Assembly: GCF_008974285.1 (NCBI RefSeq)
Contig: NZ_BKZV01000001.1
Location: forward strand, 1,146,117-1,210,116
From: Thermogemmatispora aurantia
GTDB taxonomy: Bacteria > Chloroflexota > Ktedonobacteria > Ktedonobacterales > Ktedonobacteraceae
Length of the DNA stretch: 64,000 nt
Reading direction: 5' to 3'
Part shown: positions 17,229-26,834 of the stretch, piece after piece
Layout of the letters: each line of letters begins with the position of its first letter
How positions within the stretch are numbered: the first letter of the stretch is position 1
Notes under the pieces: generated by a model
What the model was told of the DNA's origin: nothing
Seen by the model: only the letters and a program-made list of their open reading frames with translations
The model's database searches: none
Translations under genes and position numbers: made by a program

Positions 17229-17924
17229 ATGACCCGAGAGCGCACCGTCTGGCTGCAGGAACGGCGACGCCTGACCGCCGAGCGCTACGATCAACTGGCG
17301 CCCGATTATGATCGCGATTGGGGCACCCTCGACGAGACACACACTACAATGCTGCTCCTGCTGCTGGCACGACTCCCCCAGGGGAGCTGCCTGCTCGACG
17401 CGGCCTGCGGCACTGGCAAATACTGGGGGCTAATACTGGAGCGTGGCTACGCTCTCGTCGGCATCGACCAGTCGACGGGCATGCTGCGGCGCGCGTATGA
17501 GAAATTCCCAGCCGTACCAACCCGACAGCAAGGACTCCAGGAGCTGAACGAGAGCGAGGCCTTTGAGGCCGTGCTCTGTATCGACGCTATGGAGATGGTC
17601 CCACCGGAGGACTGGCCGCTGGTGCTTGCCAATCTGCGCCGAGCTGCCAAGCCCGGCGGCTTGCTCTATTTGACCGTCGAGCTGATTGAGAGCGATGAGC
17701 GCGAGCGGGCCTTTCTTCTGGGTCGAGAGCAGGGCCTGCCCGTCGTCTCTGGTGAATACGCCCATCACGGCGGCTATCACTACTACCCCACACTGGAGCA
17801 AGTGCGGATCTGGCTTGAAGCTGCTGACCTGATCCTCCTGGAGGAAAGGATCGGCGACGGCTATCAGCATTTCTTGCTGCAACGTCCCCCAAACGATCAG
17901 CCAACGGCTCAGGCACAAGCATAA
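17229..17924 (+). CDS. Class I SAM-dependent methyltransferase
   Basis: 231 residues from the ATG at 17229, which follows GAGAGGGAGG. Motif I is LLDAACGTGKYW (around residue 56), the acidic residue ending strand 2 is in GIDQSTGMLRRA, and motif III-like LANLRRAAKPGGLLYLTVE follows. This is a Methyltransf_11/25 type small-molecule methyltransferase. The N-terminal TAERYDQLAPDYDRDW resembles UbiE-like enzymes but the quinone-specific motifs are absent. It is co-directional with and close behind the MmgE/PrpD gene. Substrate is unknown. Confidence 0.88.
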   Translation: MTRERTVWLQERRRLTAERYDQLAPDYDRDWGTLDETHTTMLLLLLARLPQGSCLLDAACGTGKYWGLILERGYALVGIDQSTGMLRRAYEKFPAVPTRQQGLQELNESEAFEAVLCIDAMEMVPPEDWPLVLANLRRAAKPGGLLYLTVELIESDERERAFLLGREQGLPVVSGEYAHHGGYHYYPTLEQVRIWLEAADLILLEERIGDGYQHFLLQRPPNDQPTAQAQA

Positions 17925-17963
17925 AAAAACGTCCATCGATCCCCTGAGGGGATCGATGGACGC
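17923..17963 (-). terminator. Intrinsic terminator of the clp gene
   Basis: A perfect 15-bp stem (17930-17944 with 17948-17962) with a 3-nt loop. Read on the minus strand it is followed by a run of seven T residues (17929-17923), so it ends the clp transcript. It overlaps the stop codon of the convergent methyltransferase. Confidence 0.9.
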
Positions 17964-17989
17964 CTTGAGCAGAGATGCCAAGCCTTTTC

Positions 17990-20221
17990 TCAGGCAGCTG
18001 GCTCAGGCTCAGGAACTACCGTCTCGGCCACCACGCGGCCATCGCGCAGCACCAGGCGCACCGTCTGGCCCGAGGCGATCTCACCGTTCAGCAGGGCATC
18101 GGCCAGCGTATCATCGATGTGCGTCTGAATAGCGCGGCGCAGAGGACGCGCACCGTATTCCTCGTCGTAGCCTTCGCGCAACAAGAACTCGCGCACCTCA
18201 TCGCTGATCACCAGCTCGATCTTCTGCTCGCGCAGGCGCTCGCGCACCTGACCCAGCAGCAGATCGACGATGCGGTACAACTCGTCCTTGCCCAGCGAAT
18301 GGAAGACAACGATCTGGTCGATACGGTTGAGGAACTCGGGCCGGAACATCTGCTTCAGGCCCTCAAGAGCCTTCTCGCGCATCGTCTCATACTGCTCCGC
18401 GCGCTCGCTGCCGCCAGTGATCGGCATGAAGCCGATACGCGCCGCCTTCCTCAGCTCATTGGTGCCAGCGTTGCTGGTCATGATCAGCACCGTATTCTTG
18501 AAGTCCACGGTGCGACCCTGACCGTCGGTCAGGCGACCATCGTCCAGGATCTGGAGCAAGGCATTGAAGACCTCGGGATGGGCCTTCTCCACCTCGTCCA
18601 GCAGGATCACACTGTAGGGGCGACGCCGCACTTGCTCGGTCAACTGGCCCCCTTCCTCATAGCCCACATAGCCGGGCGGGCTCCCGAAGAGACGCGAGAC
18701 CGTATGCGGCTCCATGTACTCCGACATGTCGAGGCGGATCATATTCTCCTCGCCACCGAACAGCTCGCGCGCCAGAGCACGGGCCAGCTCGGTCTTACCA
18801 ACGCCCGTCGGGCCAAGGAAGAGGAAGGAACCAATTGGCCTCTTCGGATCTTTCAATCCCGCCCGTGAGCGGCGGATGGCGCGCGCCACCGCGTTAATGG
18901 CCTCGTCCTGGCCAATGACATGCCTGCGCAGGCGCTCCTCCAGATCGCGCAGATTCTGGCGCTCACTCTCCATCATCTGCGTCACTGGTACGCCCGTCCA
19001 GTTCTCGACCACCTGAGCGATCAGTTCCGGCGTCACGATCAACTGGAACGAGGCATCCGCCTCAGAGCGGGCCTTCTCCAACTTCTGCAGCGTCAGCAGC
19101 TCCTGCTGGCGCAAGAGAGCCGCGCGCTCATAGTCCTCGGCGTTAGCCGCCGCCTCCTTCTTGGCCTGGATATCGGCCAGCTGCTGCTCCAGCTCCGTAA
19201 TCATCGCCGGGCTCACGATGCCCTTCTCCAGGGCCTCCAGGCGCAGAGCCGAAGCCGCCTCATCCATGACGTCGATGGCCTTATCGGGCAGGAAGCGATC
19301 ATTGATGTAGCGATCAGCGAGCTTGACAGCCGCCTCGATCGCCTCATCCGGGATCGTCACGCCGTGATGGGCCTCGTAGTTGGGCCGCACGGCGCGCAGC
19401 ATCGCGATAGCCTCCTCCACCGTCGGCTCATCGACCATGATCGGCTGGAAGCGGCGCTCCAGAGCCGCATCCTTCTCGATGTACTTGCGATATTCATCAA
19501 GTGTCGTCGCACCGATACAACGGATCTCACCGCGCGCCAGTGCCGGCTTCAGCATATCCGACGCACCAACCGCGCCCTCCGCCGCACCCGCTCCGACAAC
19601 GGTATGTAGCTCATCGATAAAGAGGATGACATCCGGCGCCTGCCGCAGCTCATCAAGGATCGCCTTCATGCGCTGCTCAAACTGCCCGCGGAACATCGCG
19701 CCGGCAATCATGCCGCCGATGTTGAGCGCCACAATGCGCTTGTTGCGCAATGGGGCAGGCACGTTACCCGCGTGGATACGCCGCGCCAGATCCTCGACAA
19801 TGGCGGTCTTACCCACACCTGGCTCGCCAATCAGCACCGGGTTGTTCTTCTGCCGGCGACCCAGGACGGTGATCAAGCGACGCAGCTCGCGCTCACGCCC
19901 AACCGCTGGATCAAGCTTCCCCTGCGCCGCCTCCGCCGTGATGTCGCGCCCATACTGGTCCAGCGTCGGCGTCTTGCTGTTGCTGTTGGCCTGACGCTCA
20001 GCAGTCCTGGTCCCGCGCCCGTTAGCCGCCTCATGGCCGTTGAAGAAGCCAAAGGCCGCCGCCGGGAAGCCCTGCCCGAAGAAGTTACCCGCCTGGTTCA
20101 TCGATGAGCGCATCAGCTCATCGACACACTGCTGGCAGAGATAATGCCGCTCATGGCGTCCTTCCACGAGCAGATCGACGCTGATGCTGGCGTTATTTTT
20201 ATGACATCGCTCACACTTCAT
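17990..20221 (-). CDS. clpE: ClpE-like AAA+ unfoldase (Clp protease ATP-binding subunit)
   Basis: Hsp100 ATPase that unfolds proteins, usually for ClpP; 743 residues. Instead of the two-repeat Clp N domain it begins with a zinc finger: Cys3, Cys6, Cys29 and Cys32 (MKCERC ... LCQQC), as in ClpE. A Gly/Asn/Phe-rich linker follows. D1 Walker A is GEPGVGKT (132-139); a UVR-like coiled middle domain ([20 protein letters not shown]) follows; D2 Walker [10 protein letters not shown] starts near residue 470. The ATG at 20221 has GAGGAG six bases upstream; an in-frame ATG six codons earlier lacks one. No ClpP gene or CtsR/McsAB genes are nearby. ClpC is the alternative name. Confidence 0.9.
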   Translation of the reverse strand: MKCERCHKNNASISVDLLVEGRHERHYLCQQCVDELMRSSMNQAGNFFGQGFPAAAFGFFNGHEAANGRGTRTAERQANSNSKTPTLDQYGRDITAEAAQGKLDPAVGRERELRRLITVLGRRQKNNPVLIGEPGVGKTAIVEDLARRIHAGNVPAPLRNKRIVALNIGGMIAGAMFRGQFEQRMKAILDELRQAPDVILFIDELHTVVGAGAAEGAVGASDMLKPALARGEIRCIGATTLDEYRKYIEKDAALERRFQPIMVDEPTVEEAIAMLRAVRPNYEAHHGVTIPDEAIEAAVKLADRYINDRFLPDKAIDVMDEAASALRLEALEKGIVSPAMITELEQQLADIQAKKEAAANAEDYERAALLRQQELLTLQKLEKARSEADASFQLIVTPELIAQVVENWTGVPVTQMMESERQNLRDLEERLRRHVIGQDEAINAVARAIRRSRAGLKDPKRPIGSFLFLGPTGVGKTELARALARELFGGEENMIRLDMSEYMEPHTVSRLFGSPPGYVGYEEGGQLTEQVRRRPYSVILLDEVEKAHPEVFNALLQILDDGRLTDGQGRTVDFKNTVLIMTSNAGTNELRKAARIGFMPITGGSERAEQYETMREKALEGLKQMFRPEFLNRIDQIVVFHSLGKDELYRIVDLLLGQVRERLREQKIELVISDEVREFLLREGYDEEYGARPLRRAIQTHIDDTLADALLNGEIASGQTVRLVLRDGRVVAETVVPEPEPAA

Positions 20222-20666
20222 TCCAGGCTCCTCACTCAACCGGGGGAGCGGCAGCTCCGGTCTCTGGCGCTCCGCTCTCTCTCATCCCCGGGAATTTTAG
20301 CAATCTGCGCGGGTGATTGCCAGCATTATAGCACAGGTTTTCCACTGCTGTCTAGCACTCGCCACTCTTGACTGCTAACTACCCAGAATAACACCAGGCC
20401 CAGCCCTTTTATTCCCAACTTCCTCCCCTCTCGCATCTCTCCACGAGCGGAACGAGACTAGACAGCCTGGCAATCCTCTTGTCTCGTTCTCGTCACCATC
20501 TAGAACGGAGGTTTCAGCTTCAAATATTCCCACCGCTACCCGGCTTGCTCCGTGCCTGCGCACGCTTGCCTGGCCAAAACGCGAGCGTGCGCGCTATCAT
20601 ATATAGCGATGTTCCTGTATGCAGCTCCCTGCAGGGAATCCCAGGCTCGTAGACAAAGGAGGAAGT
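20222..20666. other. Divergent intergenic region clpE / phosphotransferase
   Basis: It contains the clpE promoter (20324-20353). For the plus-strand phosphotransferase, no clear -35/-10 pair is visible, although ATATATAG near 20601 is AT-rich. No CIRCE element or tandem CtsR heptads were recognised. No coding sequence. Confidence 0.5.
20324..20353 (-). promoter_or_regulatory. Promoter of clpE
   Basis: On the minus strand, -35 TAGACA (20353-20348), an 18-bp spacer and a perfect -10 TATAAT (20329-20324). Transcription should start near 20317, about 95 bases before the clpE ATG. Confidence 0.7.
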
Positions 20667-21713
20667 ATGACCACACTCCCCCCTCTCATAGACGAGGAAA
20701 AACTCCGCCGTTACCTGGCCGAGCAGCTGCCGGGCGAGGACCTGCCCTTGCAGATCGAGCGTATCCGCGGAGGACACTCCAACGAGACGTTCTACATCAC
20801 ACGCGGAGACCAGCAATGGGTGCTGCGCCGGCCCCCGCGCGGTCCACTGTTGCCAACTGCCCATGATGTGCTGCGCGAGTACCGCGTCCTGAAGGCGCTC
20901 AACAACAGCCCGGTGCCAACGCCGCGCGTGCTTCTGGCCTGTGAGGATACGAGCGTGATCGGAGCCCCTTTCTACCTTATGGAGCGGGTCCACGGCTACA
21001 TTATCCGCGATACGCTCCCTCCCTATGGCGCCGATGAGGCGGGCCGCCAGGCAATCAGTCGGGCCTTAATCGAGGCGCTGGTCGAGCTACACGCGGTCGA
21101 CTGGCAAGCTGTGGGCTTGGGGGACTTTGGCCGGCCTACTGGCTATCTGGAGCGCCAGCTGCGCCGCTGGATCGGCCAACTAGAGCGCTCACGCCAACGC
21201 CCACTGCCCGAGCTGGATATGGTGACGGAGTGGCTCAAGGCCCATCTGCCCGTCTCTGGACCGTCGACCATTGTCCACGGCGACTATCGCCTCGATAACG
21301 TGATGTATGCGGAGCATGAGCCGCGGGTGGTGGCGATCTTCGATTGGGAGATGGCTACGATCGGTGATCCGCTGGCCGATCTCGGCTACTTGCTCTCTTT
21401 CTGGCGCGAGCCTGGCGACCCACCGCCGGCCCTCGATACCGAGACCTGGCGCGTTATGGAGCAACCAGGTTTTATGACGCGTGCCGAGCTGAAGGAGTAC
21501 TACGCTGAGCGCAGCGGGCGCTCTGTGCGCGAGATGGACTTCTATGAGGCGCTGGCAATCTGGAAGCTGGCCATTCTGCTGGAAGGCAGCTACGCCCGCT
21601 ATCGGGCCGGCACAACCGACGACCCCTTCTTTGAGCAGCTGGAGGCGGGTATTCCAGCCCTGGCTCGACGGGCGCTGGAGGTCTGTCACCGCAGCAGCAG
21701 CGGAGGACGCTGA
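20667..21713 (+). CDS. APH-fold phosphotransferase (ACAD10/FadE36-like kinase)
   Basis: Cytoplasmic small-molecule kinase fold, 348 residues. It starts at the ATG at 20667 with a perfect AAAGGAGG site. The catalytic Brenner motif is HGDYRLDN (204-211; Asp206 is the expected base) and the Mg-binding loop is FDWEMATIGDPLADLG. The N-lobe has GGHSNETFYI and the substrate-side region YLERQLRRWIGQL, which is typical of the family fused to or associated with acyl-CoA dehydrogenases (ACAD10/11, hydroxyacyl-CoA phosphorylation) rather than of antibiotic kinases. It is followed two bases later by a histidine phosphatase gene, implying coupled translation. Substrate assignment is inference. Confidence 0.87.
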   Translation: MTTLPPLIDEEKLRRYLAEQLPGEDLPLQIERIRGGHSNETFYITRGDQQWVLRRPPRGPLLPTAHDVLREYRVLKALNNSPVPTPRVLLACEDTSVIGAPFYLMERVHGYIIRDTLPPYGADEAGRQAISRALIEALVELHAVDWQAVGLGDFGRPTGYLERQLRRWIGQLERSRQRPLPELDMVTEWLKAHLPVSGPSTIVHGDYRLDNVMYAEHEPRVVAIFDWEMATIGDPLADLGYLLSFWREPGDPPPALDTETWRVMEQPGFMTRAELKEYYAERSGRSVREMDFYEALAIWKLAILLEGSYARYRAGTTDDPFFEQLEAGIPALARRALEVCHRSSSGGR

Positions 21714-21715
21714 CA

Positions 21716-22417
21716 GTGAATGCTGGTGAGGAGATTCCCTTGTTGCTAGATGATCCTTTCCTCTTGCGGCGCTCTCACGCCGCCGAGTTGTTCCTGGTTC
21801 GACATGGCGATGCGCTCCCTCCCGCAGACGAGCTGATCCCGGGCGGCCTCTACGATGATCTTCCTCTGTCTCGTAAAGGCCAGGAGCAGGCCCTGGCTCT
21901 GGCCGCGCGCCTGGCCGGTCTGGAGTTCGCGGCTATTTATAGTAGCCCCCTGCGCCGCTGCCGCGAGACCGCAGCTCCTCTGGCCGAGCGTCTGGGTTTA
22001 ACACCCATCGTGGTCCCCGACCTGCAAGAGATCCGGCTCGGTATGGTGCGTCCGCTACCCGCTGAGGAAGATAATCTAGAGCTGGTGGCCCGCACGCTAC
22101 AAGAGCGCCAGAGGGATATCATCCGCCTGGCTGGAGCCGCTGGCAGCTGGGATGCCATCAAGGGCAGCGAGCCGTCCAAGGTCTTCCGGGCGCGTGTGGT
22201 TCAGGCGCTGGATGCGATCGCTAACGCCCATCTTGGAAGACGGGTGATCGCCTTTGCGCATGGCGGAGTAATCAATGCCTATGTAGCCGAGGTCTTAGGC
22301 CTGGAGCGCGACTTCTTCTTCCCGGCAGCCAATACTTCGATCACAGTGGTCCGTGTGGCTGGCACCCAACGCGTGCTCTTTGCGTTGAACGATATCTGCC
22401 ACCTGCAGCGGCGCTGA
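21716..22417 (+). CDS. Histidine phosphatase family protein (phosphoglycerate mutase-like)
   Basis: 233 residues beginning with GTG two bases after the phosphotransferase stop, with GGAGG inside the upstream gene. The catalytic LVRHGDA motif is at about residue 28-34, and the second His is in IAFAHGGVINAY. The SSPLRRCRETAAPLAERLGL segment carries the conserved Arg and Glu of the family. The pairing with an APH-type kinase is a conserved-looking arrangement in actinobacteria and Chloroflexota and suggests both act on the same acyl or phospho-ester pathway; that is inference. Confidence 0.88.
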   Translation: MNAGEEIPLLLDDPFLLRRSHAAELFLVRHGDALPPADELIPGGLYDDLPLSRKGQEQALALAARLAGLEFAAIYSSPLRRCRETAAPLAERLGLTPIVVPDLQEIRLGMVRPLPAEEDNLELVARTLQERQRDIIRLAGAAGSWDAIKGSEPSKVFRARVVQALDAIANAHLGRRVIAFAHGGVINAYVAEVLGLERDFFFPAANTSITVVRVAGTQRVLFALNDICHLQRR

Positions 22418-22462
22418 GCCACTCACTAGATAGGAAGGAAGCGCTGACGAGTAGCAGGCAGA

Positions 22463-22519
22463 CGTGGCGGACAGAAAGAAGGTCCGCCTGGCAGATGCTG
22501 GCCCCTTCTGTTCGCCACG
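22463..22519. repeat. Inverted repeat between convergent genes
   Basis: CGTGGCGGACAGAA (22463-22476) pairs with TTCTGTTCGCCACG (22506-22519), 14 bp with one G-U pair, loop about 29 nt. It lies between the convergent histidine phosphatase and YtxH-like genes and probably ends transcription from one or both sides, although there is no clear T-run. Confidence 0.65.
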
Positions 22520-22569
22520 CTGGCAGTTTCGTTCCATTCCGTTCGCGCAGGAACTTCCACTGAAGAGCC

Positions 22570-23250
22570 TTAACGGACGTTGAGCGGCACGTGCTCGGCG
22601 GTCTCCGACTCGGAGCGCACAAATGGCCGCGACTGGAAAAAGGCAATTACATTGCGGAGATAGCCACCTAGACGGCGCCGCGTTTCTTGGCCAGGACGCG
22701 GCGCAAAGAGGAGAGCGAGGACGATGCCGACCAGCAAGCCGATGCGGAAGAGCAGGCGAGCACGGCGGCGGCGGCGGGCTCGTCGTTCGCGCTCTTGCTG
22801 CCAGACGATGCGCGCTTCTGCCAGATTGCCTCGCGCGCGCTCTAGCCTGCCACGAGCACCGCGCATACTGCGCTCGACGGCCACCTGGAGAAGACCAAGC
22901 CCTGCCGCCAGCGCTCCCAGCAGCAGGCTGAGCTGCTCGCTGAGCAGGTTCTTGAGACGACCACTCTCTCGCTGGGCTTCTTCTAGCGAACGTTTAACCG
23001 GTTTGCGGCTGCCGCGCCAGACACGCTGCAGGGCCTGACGCCTTTGCTGAAGCCGATCTTCAACACGCCCCGAGCTGCTACGCAGCCCCCCGCGCAGGCG
23101 CTTTAGGAGAAGGCGCCGACGGCGCGGCTCTAGCACGGTCTGCACGTTGTCCTGGACAGTTGAGAGACCGGTGCGCGCCATGTCCGCTGTACGCGCACGG
23201 ACCTCTTTGAGAGTTTCTGTTACTGGCGCAAAGCCATTACCTTTCGCCAT
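22570..23250 (-). CDS. YtxH-like basic membrane-associated protein
   Basis: 226 residues, very rich in Arg. The first ~90 residues are helical and basic; a hydrophobic stretch (LLLGALAAGLGLLQVAV, about 108-124) may dip into the membrane. Near the C-terminus RLLFRIGLLVGIVLALLFA is a clear transmembrane helix followed by PRPGQETRRRLGGYL, the signature of YtxH-domain stress proteins. An acidic tail ends it. It stands alone, with about 1 kb of gene-free DNA upstream. A structural or envelope-stress role is inferred from the YtxH resemblance only. Confidence 0.7.
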   Translation of the reverse strand: MAKGNGFAPVTETLKEVRARTADMARTGLSTVQDNVQTVLEPRRRRLLLKRLRGGLRSSSGRVEDRLQQRRQALQRVWRGSRKPVKRSLEEAQRESGRLKNLLSEQLSLLLGALAAGLGLLQVAVERSMRGARGRLERARGNLAEARIVWQQERERRARRRRRARLLFRIGLLVGIVLALLFAPRPGQETRRRLGGYLRNVIAFFQSRPFVRSESETAEHVPLNVR

Positions 23251-23822
23251 CGCTATTCATCACATCCTTTCGCTGTAGACAGGCCCTTCTTTTCTTTCTT
23301 TCGCGCTGTTTATGCCTACTCTGTCGTCGGCAGGAAGCAAGTGGTCCCTCACTGAAGGCCGCGCTGCCTGCGCCGCAAATGAGCGGGCAGGCCGGCCATG
23401 CTGCTCACTGTCCCCGCTCATCTCACGCGCCCCTCATGCGCCCACCTCGTTCGGCGCGCCCACTGGCACGAGTAGAGAACCTGCTCCTGGCACGATCCGA
23501 TAGGACGGCAAGTTTCATCCCCTTCGGGCAAAAGATGCCTGTCTAGGGGGAGAGCCGTCTCGCCAGCGTTTCAGCTTCTCTCCTCCCTTACTTAGCTGAG
23601 GCCACACTCTCGTTGGCCACGATATCCGATATCGCTCTCAGCCAAGCAGAGAGCTGCTCTCACCTCCTCTGGTTCCGCTCACTAGGCCAGGCCCAGCTCG
23701 ACCAGGAATCTTGTTCCCCCTCGCCTGACCCCGGTCCGACCCAGGCTTTACACTTTTGAGTATAGAGATGCTTGCCAATAGCAGCAACCACTCAAGGGCT
23801 GTCAGAAAGGTCGGCGCCGCTG

Positions 23823-23831
23823 TGTTATAAT
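23823..23831 (+). promoter_or_regulatory. Extended -10 promoter in the prfA upstream region
   Basis: TGT followed by TATAAT (23826-23831) is a perfect extended -10 element. No good -35 lies 17-18 bp upstream, which extended -10 promoters can tolerate. The start would be near 23838, either for a small RNA or for a 440-nt prfA leader. Confidence 0.5.
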
Positions 23832-23837
23832 ACAATG

Positions 23838-24010
23838 AAAAGGGCTTGTTCCTGTCTGTCATCATGCGCGATCTTCCGCGTCTATCATCCGTTGCCCATC
23901 GCGCCAGTCTTACTGGCGCTGAGAGCTACCTGCTCGCTGCCGGGTAGCAACTTCCTTCTCTGCTCAGAACAGAACAGGGCCATGCCTGCTCTGCATGTGT
24001 CAGCGTGACA
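23838..24010 (+). ncRNA. Candidate structured RNA or long prfA leader
   Basis: Downstream of the extended -10 box, GCGCCAGT/ACTGGCGC (23901-23919, 3-nt loop) and GCTACC/GGTAGC (23925-23948) are perfect adjacent hairpins. No known RNA family is recognised and the 3' end is arbitrary. It could equally be the first part of a structured leader of prfA. Confidence 0.25.
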
Positions 24011-24275
24011 AGCTGCTTGACTTGAACTGCTCTCCTGCCGAGATCCTCTGCATAGCGCGCCAGGTTGGTCCTAGCAACGCGATGCCGGGCGCGCATGCAT
24101 AGCGGCATGATAGCAAGCATGGCTACCTGCCAGGCATGATCACCGGTCAGGCTGGTCACTCTGCAGGGGCAAGAGGCCCAGAGACGCGGAGCGGCAAAGC
24201 TGCCAGGCCAACACCTGGCCCGCCAGGGCAGCCCTGCCGCGAGATTAGTACCAGCCAGTCAGCGAGGGATCACCT

Positions 24276-25376
24276 ATGGATTTAATGCAGAAGCTTGAAA
24301 GTTTGGCCAATCGCTACGAGGAACTGAATACGCTCATGGCCCAGCCCGAGGTTCTGAGCAATGTCCCTCTGCTCCAACGCTACGGGCGTGAGCAGGCCGA
24401 GTTAGAAGAAGTCGTTGAGAAATACTACCAGCTGCGCACAACGCTCAAAGAGCTGGAGGAGGCCGAGGAGCTGGAGCGCGAAAGCGACGACCCCGCACTG
24501 CGCGAGCTGGCGCGCGAGGAGATTGCACGCCTGAAAGAGCGCCGCGAGCAGCTGACCGAGGATGTCAAGCTGGCCTTGTTGCCCAAGGATGCGATGGATG
24601 AGAAGAACGCCATCGTGACGATCCAGGGTGGCGCCGGTGGTGAGGAGGCCGCCCTCTTTGCCGCCGACCTCTTCCGCATGTATAGCCGCTATGCCGAGCA
24701 GCGCCGCTGGAAGATCGAGGTTCTCGATTTGAACGAGACCGATCAGGGAGGGATCAAAGATATCACTTTCCTGGTCCGGGGCAAAGGGGCCTATCGCCGC
24801 TTGAAATACGAGGGAGGCACCCATCGCGTCCAGCGCGTCCCCGTGACCGAGGCCAACGGGCGCATCCATACCTCTACCGCTAAGGTGATCGTGCTCCCCG
24901 AGGCCGACGAGGAAATTAATATCGAGATCAAGGAGAGCGATATCCGTATCGATGTCTTCCGCTCGACGGGCCACGGCGGCCAGAGCGTGAATACGACCGA
25001 TTCGGCGGTGCGCATTACCCATCTGCCTACCGGCCTGGTGGTAACCTGCCAGGATGAGAAGTCGCAGCTGAAGAATAAGGAGCGAGCGCTCTCGGTCTTG
25101 AAAGCGCGCCTTTGGGACCTGGAGGAGGCTCGTCGCCAGGAGGAACTGGGGAAAGCGCGCCGCTCACAGGTACAGATGGGCGATCGCAGCGAGAAGATTC
25201 GTACCTATAACTTCCCCCAGGATCGCGTGACCGACCACCGCATCGGTCTGACTCGCTATAATCTGCAGGGCGTGCTCGACGGCGAGCTGGACGAGTTCAT
25301 CGATAACTTGATCGCCGCCGACCAGGCCGATCGCCTGCAGCGCCTCTTTGCTGAAGAGCCTGCCACCGTCCAGTAA
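24276..25376 (+). CDS. prfA: Peptide chain release factor 1
   Basis: Class I release factor that reads UAA and UAG and triggers peptide release; 366 residues, normal length. The GGQ motif is in GHGGQSVNTTDSAVR. The stop-codon-reading tripeptide is PVT in RVPVTEANGRIHTST, at the place of the RF1 PxT motif, not the SPF of RF2. The start follows GAGGGAT. The usual downstream partner prmC (the GGQ methyltransferase) is not adjacent here; an aminotransferase gene follows after 220 bp. Confidence 0.96.
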   Translation: MDLMQKLESLANRYEELNTLMAQPEVLSNVPLLQRYGREQAELEEVVEKYYQLRTTLKELEEAEELERESDDPALRELAREEIARLKERREQLTEDVKLALLPKDAMDEKNAIVTIQGGAGGEEAALFAADLFRMYSRYAEQRRWKIEVLDLNETDQGGIKDITFLVRGKGAYRRLKYEGGTHRVQRVPVTEANGRIHTSTAKVIVLPEADEEINIEIKESDIRIDVFRSTGHGGQSVNTTDSAVRITHLPTGLVVTCQDEKSQLKNKERALSVLKARLWDLEEARRQEELGKARRSQVQMGDRSEKIRTYNFPQDRVTDHRIGLTRYNLQGVLDGELDEFIDNLIAADQADRLQRLFAEEPATVQ

Positions 25377-25595
25377 ACCGCGGAAGTAGGGGGCTGATTG
25401 TCTCAGGCACGCACGCCTCTCTGCCCCTGCTACTCTGCCTGCTTCAGCCCTCTCTTCGGGCTTGGGCATCATTCCAGCCCTCCAGCAAGGATGGCCACGA
25501 TGTGCTATCCTACTTCCGTGAAGAGCGAAGGGCGACGAGGATGGTAAGGGTATGGTCATGCTACTTCTCTGAGTGAAAGGTAGGCTTTTTCTTCG

Positions 25596-26834
25596 ATGAC
25601 TCCACCACTGTCGGGTCAAACTTCTCTAGCCCAGGGAACTTTCTCTGAACTTAATCCTCCCTATCGCTTGCTACTCGGTCCAGGACCCTGCAACGTTGAT
25701 CCGCGAGTCTTGCGCGCAGCCTCCGCTCCGCAGCTCGGGCATCTTGATCCTTTTCTGCTTGACACGCTCGGTGCGATCGCTGACCAGCTGCGCCAGGTTT
25801 TTCAGACGCAGGATGAGCTGACGCTCTGCGTCTCCGGTTCAGGCTTCGCGGGAGCTGAGGCCGTGCTCTGCAATCTCCTAGAGGAGGGCGATACGCTCAT
25901 TGCCGGGAGCCTGGGCTTCTTCAGCGGGAAGATTGCTGAAATTGCCCAGCGGATCGGGGCTCATGTCATTCTGGTAGAGAGCGAGCCGGGGCAGCCACTC
26001 GATCCGCAGCAGGTGGCTGCAGCCTTTGCCAGGCATCCCGAAGCGAAGCTTTTCGCCACGGCCATCGCGGAGACCTCGACGGGTCTGCTACAGCCGCTGG
26101 AAGAACTGGAGCAGATCACCCACGCACACGAGGCACTCTTCGTTGTTGACGCGGTTTCTGGTCTGGGCGGCATTCCCATCAATATTGAGCAGATGAAGAT
26201 CGATGCCTGCTATGCAGGCAGCCAGAAGTGCCTTGGAGCCTTTCCTGGCCTGGCGCCCGTGACCCTCAATGCGCACGCCGTTGAGGTGATCAAGCGACGT
26301 CGCAGGCCGGTGCAGAGCTATTATCTTGATCTACTGGCTCTCCAACGCTACTGGAACGGCGATCACGCCTATCATCATACGGCTTGCAGCAACCTGCTCT
26401 TTGCCATGCACGAGGCCCTGCGTATTGTATTGGAAGAGGGGCTGGAGACCCGCTGGCAGCGTCACCGTCTTCACGGGCAGGCGCTACGTGCCGGTCTGCA
26501 AGCTCTGGGCCTGACCCTGCTGCCGCGCCCCGGCTACGAGCTGCCCGTGCTGACTGCTGTCAACCTCCCCCCTTCGGTTTCCGAGAATCAACTGCGCCAG
26601 CAACTGCTGACGGCTTACGGCATCGAGGTCGGCGGCGGCCTCGGATCTCTGAAAGGCCATCTGCTCCGCATCGGACTAATGGGCTACAATGCCTGCCGGA
26701 AGAACGTCGAGACAGTTCTGGCAGCCCTTGAGCAGCTCCTGCCCTCGCATGGATGGCCAGTTCAGGCTGGGGCAGCCCTGAGCGCCGCGGCCACAGTCTA
26801 CAGCCAAGCAGACCAGGCTTCCGAGCAGGCTTGA
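25596..26834 (+). CDS. Class V PLP aminotransferase (alanine-glyoxylate / serine-pyruvate type)
   Basis: 412 residues. PGPCNVDPRVLRA near residue 30 is the signature N-terminal loop of the AGXT/serine-glyoxylate aminotransferase group. The PLP lysine is in GSQKCLGAFPGLAP, preceded by the phosphate-binding VVDAVSGLGGIPI segment. Fold type I dimer in the cytoplasm; transfers amino groups between alanine or serine and glyoxylate. The C-terminal tail beyond residue 385 is a disordered Ala/Ser/Gln-rich extension. It has no operon partner; photorespiratory- or serine-cycle-type context is absent, so exact substrates are unknown. Confidence 0.9.
   Translation: MTPPLSGQTSLAQGTFSELNPPYRLLLGPGPCNVDPRVLRAASAPQLGHLDPFLLDTLGAIADQLRQVFQTQDELTLCVSGSGFAGAEAVLCNLLEEGDTLIAGSLGFFSGKIAEIAQRIGAHVILVESEPGQPLDPQQVAAAFARHPEAKLFATAIAETSTGLLQPLEELEQITHAHEALFVVDAVSGLGGIPINIEQMKIDACYAGSQKCLGAFPGLAPVTLNAHAVEVIKRRRRPVQSYYLDLLALQRYWNGDHAYHHTACSNLLFAMHEALRIVLEEGLETRWQRHRLHGQALRAGLQALGLTLLPRPGYELPVLTAVNLPPSVSENQLRQQLLTAYGIEVGGGLGSLKGHLLRIGLMGYNACRKNVETVLAALEQLLPSHGWPVQAGAALSAAATVYSQADQASEQA

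Larger units (their letters stand above)
23251..24275 (+). other. One-kilobase gene-free region upstream of prfA
   Basis: No protein-like reading frame was found. It carries a promoter (23823-23831) and, right after it, a set of short perfect hairpins (23901-23919 and 23925-23948). The left part (23251-23800) must contain the promoter of the YtxH-like gene; nothing else is identifiable there. RNase P, SRP, tmRNA and 6S RNA signatures were looked for by eye and not found. Confidence 0.45.

Noticed and set aside
23772..24159. Several 70-80 codon frames in the prfA upstream region
   Set aside because: Cys/Pro/Ser-rich translations on both strands, no ribosome binding sites, no domain character.
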